From Candidatus Avelusimicrobium luingense (GTDB lineage Bacteria; Elusimicrobiota; Elusimicrobia; Elusimicrobiales; Elusimicrobiaceae), in the NCBI GenBank assembly GCA_900315845.1, contig OOHK01000002.1:62001-126000 (forward strand): a DNA stretch of 64,000 nt, given 5' to 3'. Both the position numbers and the translations under genes were made by a program. Shown here in pieces: positions 26,030-35,196 of this stretch (positions within the stretch are counted from its first letter, which is position 1; the number at the start of each line of letters is the position of its first letter). Under the pieces are notes generated by a model that saw only the letters and a program-made list of their open reading frames with translations, had not been told where the DNA came from and did not search any database.

Positions 26030-26740
26030 TTATATTAGATAAAAGCGCAAGCGTACTAAAAACCCGATAAATGCCGCACCAAATGCTCCTACGTAAAATA
26101 CAAAGTTAGACACGTCCATCAAGCGGATTCTACGTGCATACATACAAATAAATAACCATACAAAGAATAAAACTCTCCACCGCCAACCGGGCAGCAGCAT
26201 AATCAAAAAGAAAATCGCGCGTACAATCATCAGCACCAGCCGCTCATCAAAGGAAATATACTTTACCCCGTGGCGGTCTTGCTCTACGGCAATAAGGCCC
26301 CACCCGATTACACGCGTAGCCACCACAAGCCCCGCGCAAAACACAATCCAGGGTTCTGCAAAAAAGTTACCCGTTTCATACAAGACTTTGAATGGTACAC
26401 ACAGAAATAAAAATAATAAATTAACGATATTTTTAAGAAAGAACGTCAATACAAACCCATGTTTGCACTTGCCGCCGAATTGAAAAAGGCCGTCCGTAGA
26501 TACGTGAAATGCACAAAACAGCAAAATACATACCCAACCGGGTAAGTCAAACAATTCCAAAAACGGCCATTCCATCGTTAAATAATTTTTACACAATAAA
26601 AAACCCCAAAACAAAAATACGACACTGTGTAAAATGGCCCCTTTGACGGGTTTTTCTTCGCGCACTTGGTTAATTGTTTTGTGGAAGAACACGAAATCAG
26701 TTAAGAAATAGGCCAAAAACAAACGCCAAAATACAATCAT
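26030..26740 (-). CDS. DUF3307-like integral membrane protein
   Basis: A 236-residue protein with about six or seven hydrophobic helices. The N-terminus FLTDFVFFHKTINQVREEKP followed by ILHSVVFLFWGFLL resembles DUF3307 membrane proteins, where a DF..Q..K pattern precedes a histidine. It overlaps the histidine kinase gene by four bases and stops two bases before the exonuclease start. Function not known; co-expression with the kinase is the only hint. Confidence 0.6.
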   Translation of the reverse strand: MIVFWRLFLAYFLTDFVFFHKTINQVREEKPVKGAILHSVVFLFWGFLLCKNYLTMEWPFLELFDLPGWVCILLFCAFHVSTDGLFQFGGKCKHGFVLTFFLKNIVNLLFLFLCVPFKVLYETGNFFAEPWIVFCAGLVVATRVIGWGLIAVEQDRHGVKYISFDERLVLMIVRAIFFLIMLLPGWRWRVLFFVWLFICMYARRIRLMDVSNFVFYVGAFGAAFIGFLVRLRFYLI

Positions 26741-28446
26741 TTTTCCTCCTTAGGTAACGTTATCGTAAAAACGCTGCCTTCACCGGGCCGGCTGGTAACG
26801 CTTAACGTGCCGCCATGAGATTCTACAATTTGACGGCTGATAAATAAGCCAAGCCCATAGCCGGGTTTATCCGCATGAATTTGGTGGTACTTTTGGAACA
26901 GACCCTTAATTTCCTGCTCACTCATACCGATACCACTATCCTCTACAGTAATAAAGTAGCATTTTTCATCTTGTTTTGCACGCAAACGGACATATCCTTT
27001 TTCGGTAAATTTAATAGCATTAGATACTAAATTGGTTAACACGCGGCGAAGAAGTTTTTCATCAGCGGGCACTTGCCATGCGGGGACAACGGCATTTAAG
27101 TCAATTTTTTTCTCGGCGGCGGTGGGGGCTAATGTATCCACTACTTCTTGCACCAGTTTGGCCATATCAACCGGTCCCTTTTGCGGAGCAAGCATCCCCG
27201 CTTCCACGCGCGATACTTCCAACACATCTTCCAACAAGGCCGATAAGTTACGTGCGGCTTGGCTCATCAATTCCAAATACTGTTTCTTTTCTTCTTCGCT
27301 GGCTTTACCGCTTTGCAAAATATATAAGTATCCTTGCAAACCCAGTAACGGGGCGCGCAAATCGTGTGCAACGGCGCGGAACACGTGTTCTTTAAGTTGG
27401 CTGGCTTGCGCTTGGAGTTGCAAGACTTGATAATCTTGTAAATCAGCCGTCATCTTATTAAACGCGGCAATAAGTTGCTTAAATTCCCCCCATCCGATAT
27501 CTTCATCAATTTTTTGGTCCAGATGTCCGGCGGAAACTTCGCGTGCGGCATTAGACAATGCGCCGATCGGTTCGCCCAATCTTTCGGCAAACGTCAATGC
27601 CCCGAAATAGGATAACGTCATAATGGTCAGCAAGAAAAGTGCCAAAATAATGTTGGTGTAATAGATACTGCGGTAGGCTTCACTTTTAAGTTGTAAAACC
27701 GCCACATACGCGCCTAAAATCGGAGTGGGGGCATATGCGCCGACATATGTCTCGCGCGATGTTTTCAAATTTTTAATGAGCGGATTTTTGGCGGAAAACG
27801 CACGCGACAAAACGGCGGCATCGAAATCGGGGCTATACTGATACGGCGTGGTATAGATTTGTCCGGCCTGATCGGCAATATAAATGTGTCCGGTATTACC
27901 GATACGTTGCTCTTGCAAGCGTGTTAAGAAACTAAAGAAACTCATAACACCATACAAAAAATCTCCGTTAGGCAGCGGATAAATAAACTCGCTAATCGGG
28001 CGACCGGATACCACGTCAAAACTACTGATAAAAAGTTGTTTCTTTTCAGCCAATTCGGCTAATTCTTCCTTATTGCTTAAATCAAGCGGCGGCAATTGGT
28101 TTAATACTTGTTTTTCTCCCGCGCGGTAAAGTTCTTTACCTTTAGATGACAAAACGGCCAGCATCACAAAATCAGGATTAGCGGCCAACGCTTCCTGCAA
28201 AAGGGGTTGCGGGTTTTTCTTTTGTTGTAAATAAGAGGATACATTTTGCGTAAACGCAAGCCGCCAATTTAAATCCTCAATGTGTTGATTTAAGGAGGAC
28301 GCCACCATCTGCGCCAAATTGGCATGGGTTTCCAAAATGTTATCTTTCAAATGAACCTGATAAAACACCAGTAATAATATCATTGGTATTACCGGCATTA
28401 GTACCACACCCACAAATAACTTAAACAGTTTAGAGAATAAAGACAT
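26737..28446 (-). CDS. Membrane sensor histidine kinase
   Basis: A 569-residue kinase. Two membrane segments (about 10-30 and 263-288) flank a large periplasmic sensor region of Cache-like pattern. A HAMP segment follows, then a HisKA domain with phospho-acceptor AVAHDLRAPLLGLQGY, then a HATPase domain with TNLVSNAIKFTEKGYV (N box), VEDSGIGMS (G1) and GYGLGLFISRQIVESHGG (G2). No response regulator gene is adjacent, so it is an orphan here. It heads the operon ending in gpmI. Confidence 0.92.
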   Translation of the reverse strand: MSLFSKLFKLFVGVVLMPVIPMILLLVFYQVHLKDNILETHANLAQMVASSLNQHIEDLNWRLAFTQNVSSYLQQKKNPQPLLQEALAANPDFVMLAVLSSKGKELYRAGEKQVLNQLPPLDLSNKEELAELAEKKQLFISSFDVVSGRPISEFIYPLPNGDFLYGVMSFFSFLTRLQEQRIGNTGHIYIADQAGQIYTTPYQYSPDFDAAVLSRAFSAKNPLIKNLKTSRETYVGAYAPTPILGAYVAVLQLKSEAYRSIYYTNIILALFLLTIMTLSYFGALTFAERLGEPIGALSNAAREVSAGHLDQKIDEDIGWGEFKQLIAAFNKMTADLQDYQVLQLQAQASQLKEHVFRAVAHDLRAPLLGLQGYLYILQSGKASEEEKKQYLELMSQAARNLSALLEDVLEVSRVEAGMLAPQKGPVDMAKLVQEVVDTLAPTAAEKKIDLNAVVPAWQVPADEKLLRRVLTNLVSNAIKFTEKGYVRLRAKQDEKCYFITVEDSGIGMSEQEIKGLFQKYHQIHADKPGYGLGLFISRQIVESHGGTLSVTSRPGEGSVFTITLPKEEK

Positions 28447-28539
28447 ACTTATAGATATTATATCAATTAAACACCCTTGCCTTGCCTTTTTTAGTTGACT
28501 TACCTACCCGACCATTTTGCCGGGCTGTCAAATCCGGCA

Positions 28540-28567
28540 TTGACAAAAAAAAACCATGCTATAATAT
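28540..28567 (+). promoter_or_regulatory. A-tract promoter of pilin 28595-29095, short spacing
   Basis: TTGACA (28540-28545) then a run of nine A counting the last base of the box (28545-28553). A perfect TATAAT is at 28560-28565, only 14 bases from the -35; a weaker TAATAT (28562-28567) is at 16. Confidence 0.55.
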
Positions 28568-28594
28568 ATTGGTATTTCTACAAGGACATTTTTT

Positions 28595-29095
28595 ATGAAA
28601 AACATACAAGCATTTACGCTTATTGAATTATTAGTCGTCGTACTCATCATCGGCATTTTAGCCGCCGTGGCGTTGCCGCAATATCAAAAAACGGTACATA
28701 AAGCACGTTTTACGCAAGGAATCACCGCGCTGAAATCGCTGGTTGATGCCGAACAAATATATTTTTTGGCAAACGGGGAATATACCCAAGATTTATCTCT
28801 TTTAGATTTAGATTTTCCGAATAATCAAATCCCTTACTTTACCAATTTATCCGTACATAACCCGGGCTCATCAATCACGCCGCATATTCAAATCTTATAC
28901 TACCAGCGAATTGACGGAACCCAAATTTGGTTGGCGGCCTATTTAGAGGATCAAGACCGCCCAAACATTGTCTGTGGAGTACCGTCTTCCACGGCGGCTA
29001 ATTCCGAAGCCCGCAAATTATGTCAAACAACCATGGGGACATCTACTTCTTACAACGGCGAACCCGGTTGGGATGATTACCCGCTAAGTCTATAA
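28595..29095 (+). CDS. Type IV pilin-like protein
   Basis: A 166-residue prepilin with leader MKNIQA (alanine before the cut) and FTLIELLVVVLIIGILAAVA. The body has YFLANGEYTQ and LDLDFPN like the 18090 and 63005 pilins, and late cysteines in NIVCGVP and ARKLCQTTMG. Initiation signal ACAAGGACATTTTTT is weaker than at other pilin genes. Monocistronic. Confidence 0.87.
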   Translation: MKNIQAFTLIELLVVVLIIGILAAVALPQYQKTVHKARFTQGITALKSLVDAEQIYFLANGEYTQDLSLLDLDFPNNQIPYFTNLSVHNPGSSITPHIQILYYQRIDGTQIWLAAYLEDQDRPNIVCGVPSSTAANSEARKLCQTTMGTSTSYNGEPGWDDYPLSL

Positions 29096-29123
29096 AATGA
29101 CAATTTGTTTATTGGAAATAGAA

Positions 29124-29155
29124 CACAAGGGCGCAACTAATATTGCGCCCTTGTG
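29124..29155 (+). terminator. Hairpin behind pilin 28595-29095
   Basis: CACAAGGGCGCAA / TTGCGCCCTTGTG, 13-base perfect stem and six-base loop, without a clear T run. A second small hairpin ACGAAC/GTTCGT follows at 29172-29187. Confidence 0.6.
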
Positions 29156-29208
29156 CTTGCTTACGAAACTTACGAACAGCCGTTCGTTACGGGCTAACAT
29201 TATAGGAG

Positions 29209-29319
29209 TTTGCCTGATTTGTCAGATTTGAGATAGATTTGCGCCGCTAGTTGCCCGTATAGGCGTGGTGGTAATCACGTCAAGGGCAAGGCGGCGCAAA
29301 GATACTCAAATGTGGCAAA
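29209..29319. repeat. Long nested inverted repeat in the 270-base gap before etfA
   Basis: Arms nest in order from outside: TTTGCC/GGCAAA (29209-29214, 29314-29319), ATTTGAG/CTCAAAT (29226-29232, 29305-29311), TTTGCGCCGC/GCGGCGCAAA (29238-29247, 29291-29300), TTGCCC/GGGCAA (29251-29256, 29284-29289) and CGTG/CACG (29264-29267, 29276-29279). No ORF of interest lies here. Confidence 0.75.
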
Positions 29320-29365
29320 TTATTGCCGCTTTCCTGCGAATTACGAAACATAACGAGGCCGTTAA

Positions 29366-30550
29366 TTATTTCTTCAACTGTTCTAATACTTTGGGTAGAA
29401 TTTGGGTAGCATCCCCCACCAGCCCGTATTTGCATACGTTAAATATGGGAGCATTGGCGTCTTTGTTAATACCCACAATCACATCACTGTGTTCAATACC
29501 GCACACGTGTTGTACCGCGCCGGAAATACCGCATGCCACGTAAAATTTGGCGGCAATCGTTACACCGCTTTGACCGATTTGTTTGTCTTTTTCTTTTAAG
29601 CCCAAATCAATCGCCGCGCGGCTGGCGCCTACCGTTCCGCCTAACTTGGCTGCCAAATTTTCAAGCAGGTCAAACCCGGCTTTATTCTTCATACCGCGTC
29701 CGCCGGCAATAACCACTTCGGCTTCGTCCAATTTGACGCCGCTAGCGGGCGGATCAAAGTGCGTACTAATCACGCGTACTTTGGCCGCTTCGGCAGGCAG
29801 CGGTATCATTTCGGACACCACTTGTGCCATTTTGCCGGGGGCGGATACCACTTTCTTAAATACGTTGGGCCGTACCGTTGCCATTTGCGGGCGGTAGTCC
29901 GGACATTTAATATCGGCCATAATGTTACCGCCAAAAGCGGGACGGGTTTGAATCAAATTACCGTCTTTAATGGCGAGTCCGGTACAATCGGCCGTAAGTC
30001 CTACAAATAATTCCGCCGCGAGCCGCGGGGACAAATCACGCCCGATAAATGTGGACGGGAAAAGGACTACGCTGGGGTTGTACTTTTTAATAAGCGTTCC
30101 TAAGGCGTTTGCATACGCAGCCGTATTATATTGTGCATACGCGGGCGAATCTACGGCGTAAATTTTATCCGCGCCGTATTGGGACATTTCCGCAAAGAAT
30201 GGCGAAACGTTACTGCCGATAATGACCGCGCAGAGTTCTTCGCCCACTTGGTTAGCCAGTTCGCGTCCTTTGGAAAGCAACTCATAACCGACGGAACGTA
30301 CGTGTTGGGTTTGTCCGTTATTACCCACTTCTACAAATACCCACACACCCTTATAGGCAGATAAATCTTTTTTAACCGCGGTAGTAGCGGGCAAAGAAAG
30401 CGCACCCACCGGGCATTGACTCACACAAGCACCGCACATTGTGCAAGCGGCAGAAGCCACCGCTTTGCGGTTAACTAAAGAGAGCGCCCCAAACGGGCAA
30501 GCGGCCGTACATTTACCGCATCCAACACATTTTTGAGAAATCTGAATCAT
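29366..30550 (-). CDS. etfA: Electron transfer flavoprotein alpha subunit with N-terminal 2[4Fe-4S] ferredoxin domain
   Basis: A 394-residue EtfA. Residues 1-62 are a dicluster ferredoxin (CVGCGKCTAACPFG and CTMCGACVSQCPVG); the EtfA body follows, with the FAD-binding C-terminal region VIAGGRGMKNKAGFDLLENLA, GASRAAIDLG, QIGQSGVTIAAKFYVACGISGAVQH. The ferredoxin extension is the type seen in CarE of the caffeyl-CoA reductase complex. It is last in the acyl-CoA dehydrogenase/etfB/etfA operon, overlapping etfB by four bases. Confidence 0.95.
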   Translation of the reverse strand: MIQISQKCVGCGKCTAACPFGALSLVNRKAVASAACTMCGACVSQCPVGALSLPATTAVKKDLSAYKGVWVFVEVGNNGQTQHVRSVGYELLSKGRELANQVGEELCAVIIGSNVSPFFAEMSQYGADKIYAVDSPAYAQYNTAAYANALGTLIKKYNPSVVLFPSTFIGRDLSPRLAAELFVGLTADCTGLAIKDGNLIQTRPAFGGNIMADIKCPDYRPQMATVRPNVFKKVVSAPGKMAQVVSEMIPLPAEAAKVRVISTHFDPPASGVKLDEAEVVIAGGRGMKNKAGFDLLENLAAKLGGTVGASRAAIDLGLKEKDKQIGQSGVTIAAKFYVACGISGAVQHVCGIEHSDVIVGINKDANAPIFNVCKYGLVGDATQILPKVLEQLKK

Positions 30551-31335
30551 TTGACGACACGCTCCTTTTTCAAAATTTCTACGAATTTATTGGCTAGTTC
30601 CATATCAGAGCCGGAGAACATTTCTCCTTTGGTTCTGGCAGGCGGCGGAAAGATTCTATCCACACGGGTAGGAGAACCTTCTAACCCTAATTTATGCGGG
30701 TCAGCGCCGATATCGGCGTCCGTCCAGGTGCGAATCAGTTTATCTTGCGCTTTATGAGCCGCCATAAATGACGGATATTTCGCCACATAATCAGCCGGCA
30801 TTGTCATGGTAACAAGCAGCGGCAAATCGGCTTGCAAGATTTGGTGTCCGCCTTCTATGAGTTTTTTAACAACAACGGTGTTACCGTTAGCGTCAATACT
30901 TTCGCAAAACGTGATTTGCGGGATATTCAAGTGGTAAGCCATTTCCGGCCCGGTTTGTGCCGTGTCGCCGTCAATAGCCATTTGACCGCATAACACCAAA
31001 TCAAATTGCCCTATTTTTTTAACCGCCATAGCCAGCGCATACGCCGTTGCCCACGTATCCGATCCGGCAAAGGCACGCGCAGAAAGCAAGACACCTTCGT
31101 CCGCGCCTAATGCAAGAGCCAAGCGTAAAACAGCGGTGGCCTGTTGCGGCCCCATAGACAAAACGGTTACTTTCGCCCCTGTTTTAGCCTTGATAGCCAA
31201 TGCTTTTTCCAACGCAAAATGGTCGTACGGGTTCAAAATGCTGGGCACGCCCGCACGGATGAGCGTACCGGTTTTGGGATCTACTTTTACTTGGGTAGAA
31301 TCGGGAACTTGTTTAATACAAACGATAATATGCAT
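30547..31335 (-). CDS. etfB: Electron transfer flavoprotein beta subunit
   Basis: A 262-residue EtfB with the expected start MHIIVCIKQVPDSTQVKVDPKTGTLIR, the adenine nucleotide-binding CGQMAIDGDTAQTGPEMAYHL region and a C-terminal KP/EIL tail. It pairs with the adjacent EtfA to carry electrons between the flavin of the acyl-CoA dehydrogenase and other carriers. Whether this pair bifurcates electrons with NADH cannot be settled by reading. Confidence 0.95.
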   Translation of the reverse strand: MHIIVCIKQVPDSTQVKVDPKTGTLIRAGVPSILNPYDHFALEKALAIKAKTGAKVTVLSMGPQQATAVLRLALALGADEGVLLSARAFAGSDTWATAYALAMAVKKIGQFDLVLCGQMAIDGDTAQTGPEMAYHLNIPQITFCESIDANGNTVVVKKLIEGGHQILQADLPLLVTMTMPADYVAKYPSFMAAHKAQDKLIRTWTDADIGADPHKLGLEGSPTRVDRIFPPPARTKGEMFSGSDMELANKFVEILKKERVVK

Positions 31336-31343
31336 ACGTTATC

Positions 31344-32987
31344 CTATTTCTTGAAAATCTCACGCAATTTAGCCGATACGGTGTCCATATCGTCAATGAG
31401 CCCGCGCATTTTGTCTTCAATGCCAACGAGATTGACCGCTTGGCTGACTTCGGCCGTATTGATAGCCGGGCAAGTGCCCAAAATCAGACGTAAACCTTCG
31501 CCGGCCGTCTTAAACGCACTTTGGCGAGCATTGACGCGCGCCATCGTGCACAAAGTAGCCAAATCAAAGCGGCTGCCTTCCGTTACGATTTTGTTAGCGC
31601 ATTGGCGCGTAAATACGGCGGCGACTTCCATTTCGCTGATTAAATCACCCAACATAAACGTAACATATTGGTGGCGAGTGAGTTTATTGACGCGGCAATC
31701 TTCCAAAATACGGGCAAGCGCTCTAAACCCTAACGCAATACTGTCTGCACCGACTTGCGGGTTTTGTGCATGCAAGGCATCAAATTCGGCGGCTTGGTTT
31801 AAGTAGTATTGGCCGCGCGATTTTAAGTGTTCTTGCCAGCGTCCGCGGAAAATCGTCATTTCCAACACTTCGCTTGTTCCTTCGTAAATGCAAGTGATTT
31901 TGACGTCGCGTTTAATTTTCTCTACGGCAAATTCTTTCGTGTAACCGAAACCACCCATGGCTTGAATAGCGTCTTCGGCGGCTTTGTTGCCCGATTCGGT
32001 AGCATAGAGTTTGGCGATAGCACCCTCGGTAGCAAGTCCATGGTTATTGACTTCTAACTGTTTAGCCGTCCAGTCAATATACGCGCGCGCCGCTTCAAAG
32101 CGGATATAGTGCGGCGTAATGAGTTTTAACATAAACCCTTGTTTTTGCGAAAGCGGCCCGCCGGCTTGGATACGTTGTCCGGCATATTCCAAAGCGGTTT
32201 CTACGGCTTCTTCGCCGCCGCCAAGTCCAAACGCAGCCACCATTAAGCGCGTATAACCGAAAACGGCTTGCGCTTGTAAAAAGCCTTGCCCTTCTTTTAG
32301 GCCGATTAAATTTTCCGCCGGAACATATACTTCATCAAACGCAAGCCCCGCCGTATTGGACAGCCGAATACCGTGTTTATCTTCGTGCACGTCTTGCGTA
32401 AAACCGGGCGTGCCTTTTTCTACAATAAACCAACTCGGCCCACCGGGAGCAAGCGCCAGAACGGTGTAAATATCGGCAACTCCGCCATTGGAAATCCACA
32501 TTTTGCTACCCGTAATTTTATAGCCGACTACTTTGCCGTTTTGAATAACGTGTTCGGCGCGGGTGCGTAAGGAAACCAAATCGGAACCGGCATCGGCTTC
32601 GGTAGCGCCGTAAGCGACGAGTTTATTTTCATGAGCGATTTTTTTGAACCATTTGGCTTTTTGTTCGGGAGTACCGCCCACGTTAAGCGGGTCGCTTCCT
32701 AAAAAGGTAGCAAAAACGCCCGTGGCGATACCGAGATCAATGCGTGCCAGTTGCTCGCACACGCGGTAGATTTCGGTCGTTTGACCGCCGAGTCCGCCAT
32801 ATTCTTCCGGAATAAGCAAAAGATGTACGCCCAAAATATCATGGTCGTACATTTCTTTCAAAATGTCTAAAGGAATTTCGTTCTTGGCGTCATATTCGCG
32901 CAAGAGATTAAAGGAAATACGGTTCTTTGCGTACTGCTTAAGACTATCCAACATGAGGTTGCGGGTAGTCAAATCATTTTTAGCCAT
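31344..32987 (-). CDS. Acyl-CoA dehydrogenase family protein
   Basis: A 547-residue flavoprotein. The FAD/substrate segments are present (AYGATEADAGSDLVSLRTRA, KMWISNGGVADIYTVLA), as is QAMGGFGYTKEFAVEKIKRDVKIT and the catalytic glutamate in CIYEGTSEV. A C-terminal extension of about 150 residues goes beyond the usual 380-residue enzyme. The ATG at 32987 follows GGGAGACCAAAAC and is preferred to a start five codons earlier. It heads the operon with etfBA; the acyl substrate is unknown and no thiolase, hydratase or CoA-transferase gene is in the window. Confidence 0.92.
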   Translation of the reverse strand: MAKNDLTTRNLMLDSLKQYAKNRISFNLLREYDAKNEIPLDILKEMYDHDILGVHLLLIPEEYGGLGGQTTEIYRVCEQLARIDLGIATGVFATFLGSDPLNVGGTPEQKAKWFKKIAHENKLVAYGATEADAGSDLVSLRTRAEHVIQNGKVVGYKITGSKMWISNGGVADIYTVLALAPGGPSWFIVEKGTPGFTQDVHEDKHGIRLSNTAGLAFDEVYVPAENLIGLKEGQGFLQAQAVFGYTRLMVAAFGLGGGEEAVETALEYAGQRIQAGGPLSQKQGFMLKLITPHYIRFEAARAYIDWTAKQLEVNNHGLATEGAIAKLYATESGNKAAEDAIQAMGGFGYTKEFAVEKIKRDVKITCIYEGTSEVLEMTIFRGRWQEHLKSRGQYYLNQAAEFDALHAQNPQVGADSIALGFRALARILEDCRVNKLTRHQYVTFMLGDLISEMEVAAVFTRQCANKIVTEGSRFDLATLCTMARVNARQSAFKTAGEGLRLILGTCPAINTAEVSQAVNLVGIEDKMRGLIDDMDTVSAKLREIFKK

Positions 32988-33062
32988 GTTTTGGTCTCCC
33001 AAAATAGAATATAGTATATTGTACTATTTTTGGGGGAATAAAACGAAATTAAACTATATTTT

Positions 33063-33608
33063 TTAAGGTTGATAAGGATAAGAACGTCCATTCCAATTAC
33101 TAAACGGAGTACCGGAACAACGCATAATTTTTACGCAGTAGTCCCCCTCATTGCCGTCAAACGTAACGCCATCGGCAATTCTTTCCTTACAATACCACGT
33201 TCCATCTTCCGAGACAGAGAAACCAGCCCCCTTATATTTTCCGCTAATGCGACCCATAATTACCGACCAACCATACCCTGTTTCTTGATAGATTTGTAAT
33301 GACCATAAATCATTGGAACGGGTATCTCTCATCACAGAGGAATTACGCCATTTTACGTTTCCCGTCCACGGGATTTCTACGGCAAGTTCGTCAAATTTAG
33401 CGGGCCACTCGCCATTGGCCATGTAGTAGGCCTGTGCGGCCTGATAAACCGATTTTAGTATTGGTAACGCCTCGCTTGCGCGTGATTTTTCTACCGCTTT
33501 TTGGTATTGCGGCAAGGCTACCGCGGCCAAAATACCGATAATCAAAACTACCACCAATAATTCTATTAACGTAAAACCACCCAAACAGTTCAACCTATTG
33601 CTTTTCAT
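33063..33608 (-). CDS. Type IV pilin-like protein (paralogue of 37119-37664)
   Basis: A 181-residue prepilin. Leader MKSNRLNCLGG ends in glycine, then FTLIELLVVVLIIGILAAVA. It shares long identical stretches with the 37119 pilin (ASEALPILKSVYQAA, EIPWTGNVKWRNSSVMRDT, SGKYKGAGF, FDGNEGDYC against FEGNEGDYC). Late cysteines: WYCKER, GDYCVKIMRC. The ribosome site is AAGGAGCGTC. Monocistronic, behind the acyl-CoA dehydrogenase promoter region on the same strand. Confidence 0.88.
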   Translation of the reverse strand: MKSNRLNCLGGFTLIELLVVVLIIGILAAVALPQYQKAVEKSRASEALPILKSVYQAAQAYYMANGEWPAKFDELAVEIPWTGNVKWRNSSVMRDTRSNDLWSLQIYQETGYGWSVIMGRISGKYKGAGFSVSEDGTWYCKERIADGVTFDGNEGDYCVKIMRCSGTPFSNWNGRSYPYQP

Positions 33609-33638
33609 AATGACGCTCCTTTATATGATTTTGCTTAA

Positions 33639-33669
33639 ATAATAATTTAACAAAAAAAAACGATGTCAA
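33639..33669 (-). promoter_or_regulatory. T-tract promoter of pilin 33063-33608
   Basis: TTGACA (33664-33669), then TCG and nine T. Candidate -10 boxes are TAAATT at 14 bases (33644-33649) or TATTAT at 19 bases (33639-33644); none at 16-17 is good. Confidence 0.5.
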
Positions 33670-33820
33670 GCAATTTCAAATAAAACAAATAATTTTTACG
33701 CCAAGCAATCCGGGGAGACAAGAAGAAATGTTTTTCGCTGAAAGACCGCTCTTGCTTTTTCTCAAAGAAATAATGTTATAATGGGAAAATAAGGACATTT
33801 TCCCTATTCAAGGAGTTTTT

Positions 33821-35134
33821 ATGCCAAACACAACCGCTGTTAAACAGAAACAACCGGCCGGACTGTACCTTTTATTTGCGACCGAAATGTGGGAACGATT
33901 CAGTTTCTATTCGTTAAAAGCCCTGTTTATTTTGTATCTCACCAAAGAGTTATTACTCTCTACCGAAACAGCCAGCGGATATTTCGGCAATTTAATGAGT
34001 TTAATTTTTCTCTCCCCGCTTTTCGGCGGTTACATTGCCGACCGGTGGCTCGGCAAACGCGCCTGTATTATTATCGGCGGTATTTGTATTGCATTAGGGC
34101 AACTGTGCATGGGGCAAGGGTCTCTGCCGGCCGTGTGGGTAGCCATGGGGCTTATTATTATCGGTAACGGTTTTTTCAAGCCGAACATTTCCAGCATCGT
34201 CGGTGATTTGTATGAAAAGAACGATGCCCGCCGCGACGGTGGCTTTACCATTTTCTACATGGGCATTAACCTGGGCTCATTCTTAGCCGGAATTATCGCC
34301 GGGACTCTGGCACACAAATTCGGCTGGGCTTACGGTTTCGGTTCAGCCGCCGTAGGAATGATTTTCGGACTGGCTTTATTCATTTGGGGGAAAGACAAAT
34401 ACTTGCAAGGCAAAGGTAAGGCCCCCAAAGAATATATAAAGGAAACCGCTAAAAAAGAAGTTTCCAACGCCCCGCTAACAAAAGAAGAATGGCAACGTAT
34501 TGCCGTCATTTGTATTATGGCGTTCTTTACGATTTTCTTCTGGGCGATTTTTGAACAAAAAGGCGCCGCGCTTAACTTAATTGCCGACCAGCACGTAGAC
34601 CGTATTATTCATTTCTTTGGAAAATCGTTTGAAATTCCGACGGCATGGTTCCAATCTATCAACCCCTTGTTTATTATGTTGTTTGCCCCGGTGCTATCCA
34701 AATTATGGGTCAATTTAGGCAAAAAAGGGAAAGATTTAAGTGTACCCGCCAAATTTATGGTAGCGTTTTGGCTGATTGCTTCGGGATATATCATTTTGTT
34801 ACTTTCCACCATTGTTTGCGGCGATAACAAAATGGGTATTATGTGGATCGTCGGTGCGTATTTTATGTTCACCATGGGCGAGTTGTGTTTGAGCCCGGTG
34901 GGACTTTCTATGGTGACGAAATTATCCCCCACCAAGTTTATTTCGCTGTTTATGGGTATTTGGTTCTTGGCGACGTCTGTTGCCGGGAAATTAGCCGGTC
35001 TTTACTCCGGCCAACTCAGCAAAATGACGTTGCAGCAATTCTTTACATGGCCGGTCATTGTACCGATCTGTGCCTCCCTGGTGCTACTGGTACTCATTAA
35101 ACCGATTAAGAAGTGGATGAACGGTATTCAATAA
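33821..35134 (+). CDS. Proton-dependent oligopeptide transporter (POT/PTR family)
   Basis: A 437-residue MFS protein importing di- and tripeptides with protons. The POT signature region is clear: FATEMWERFSFYSLKALFILYL (ExxERFxYY motif) in helix 1 and GFFKPNISSIVGDLY plus FTIFYMGINLGSFLA (PTR2 signatures). It is shorter than many members. TATAAT at 33777-33782; the leader forms a small GGGAAAAT/ATTTTCCC hairpin; the ribosome site is AAGGAG. Confidence 0.92.
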   Translation: MPNTTAVKQKQPAGLYLLFATEMWERFSFYSLKALFILYLTKELLLSTETASGYFGNLMSLIFLSPLFGGYIADRWLGKRACIIIGGICIALGQLCMGQGSLPAVWVAMGLIIIGNGFFKPNISSIVGDLYEKNDARRDGGFTIFYMGINLGSFLAGIIAGTLAHKFGWAYGFGSAAVGMIFGLALFIWGKDKYLQGKGKAPKEYIKETAKKEVSNAPLTKEEWQRIAVICIMAFFTIFFWAIFEQKGAALNLIADQHVDRIIHFFGKSFEIPTAWFQSINPLFIMLFAPVLSKLWVNLGKKGKDLSVPAKFMVAFWLIASGYIILLLSTIVCGDNKMGIMWIVGAYFMFTMGELCLSPVGLSMVTKLSPTKFISLFMGIWFLATSVAGKLAGLYSGQLSKMTLQQFFTWPVIVPICASLVLLVLIKPIKKWMNGIQ

Positions 35135-35147
35135 TTTATTCGTATGC

Positions 35148-35180
35148 AAAAGAACCCCCGCTTTTGGCGGGGGTTCTTTT
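35148..35180. terminator. Bidirectional terminator between transporter and 35197-35772
   Basis: AAAAGAACCCCCGC / GCGGGGGTTCTTTT between convergent genes. Confidence 0.9.
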
Positions 35181-35196
35181 ATAATAACCGGTAAAG

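Noticed and set aside
29124-29155. Inverted repeat counted as part of the long nested element
   Set aside because: It is a separate perfect stem close to the pilin stop and reads as that gene's own 3' hairpin.
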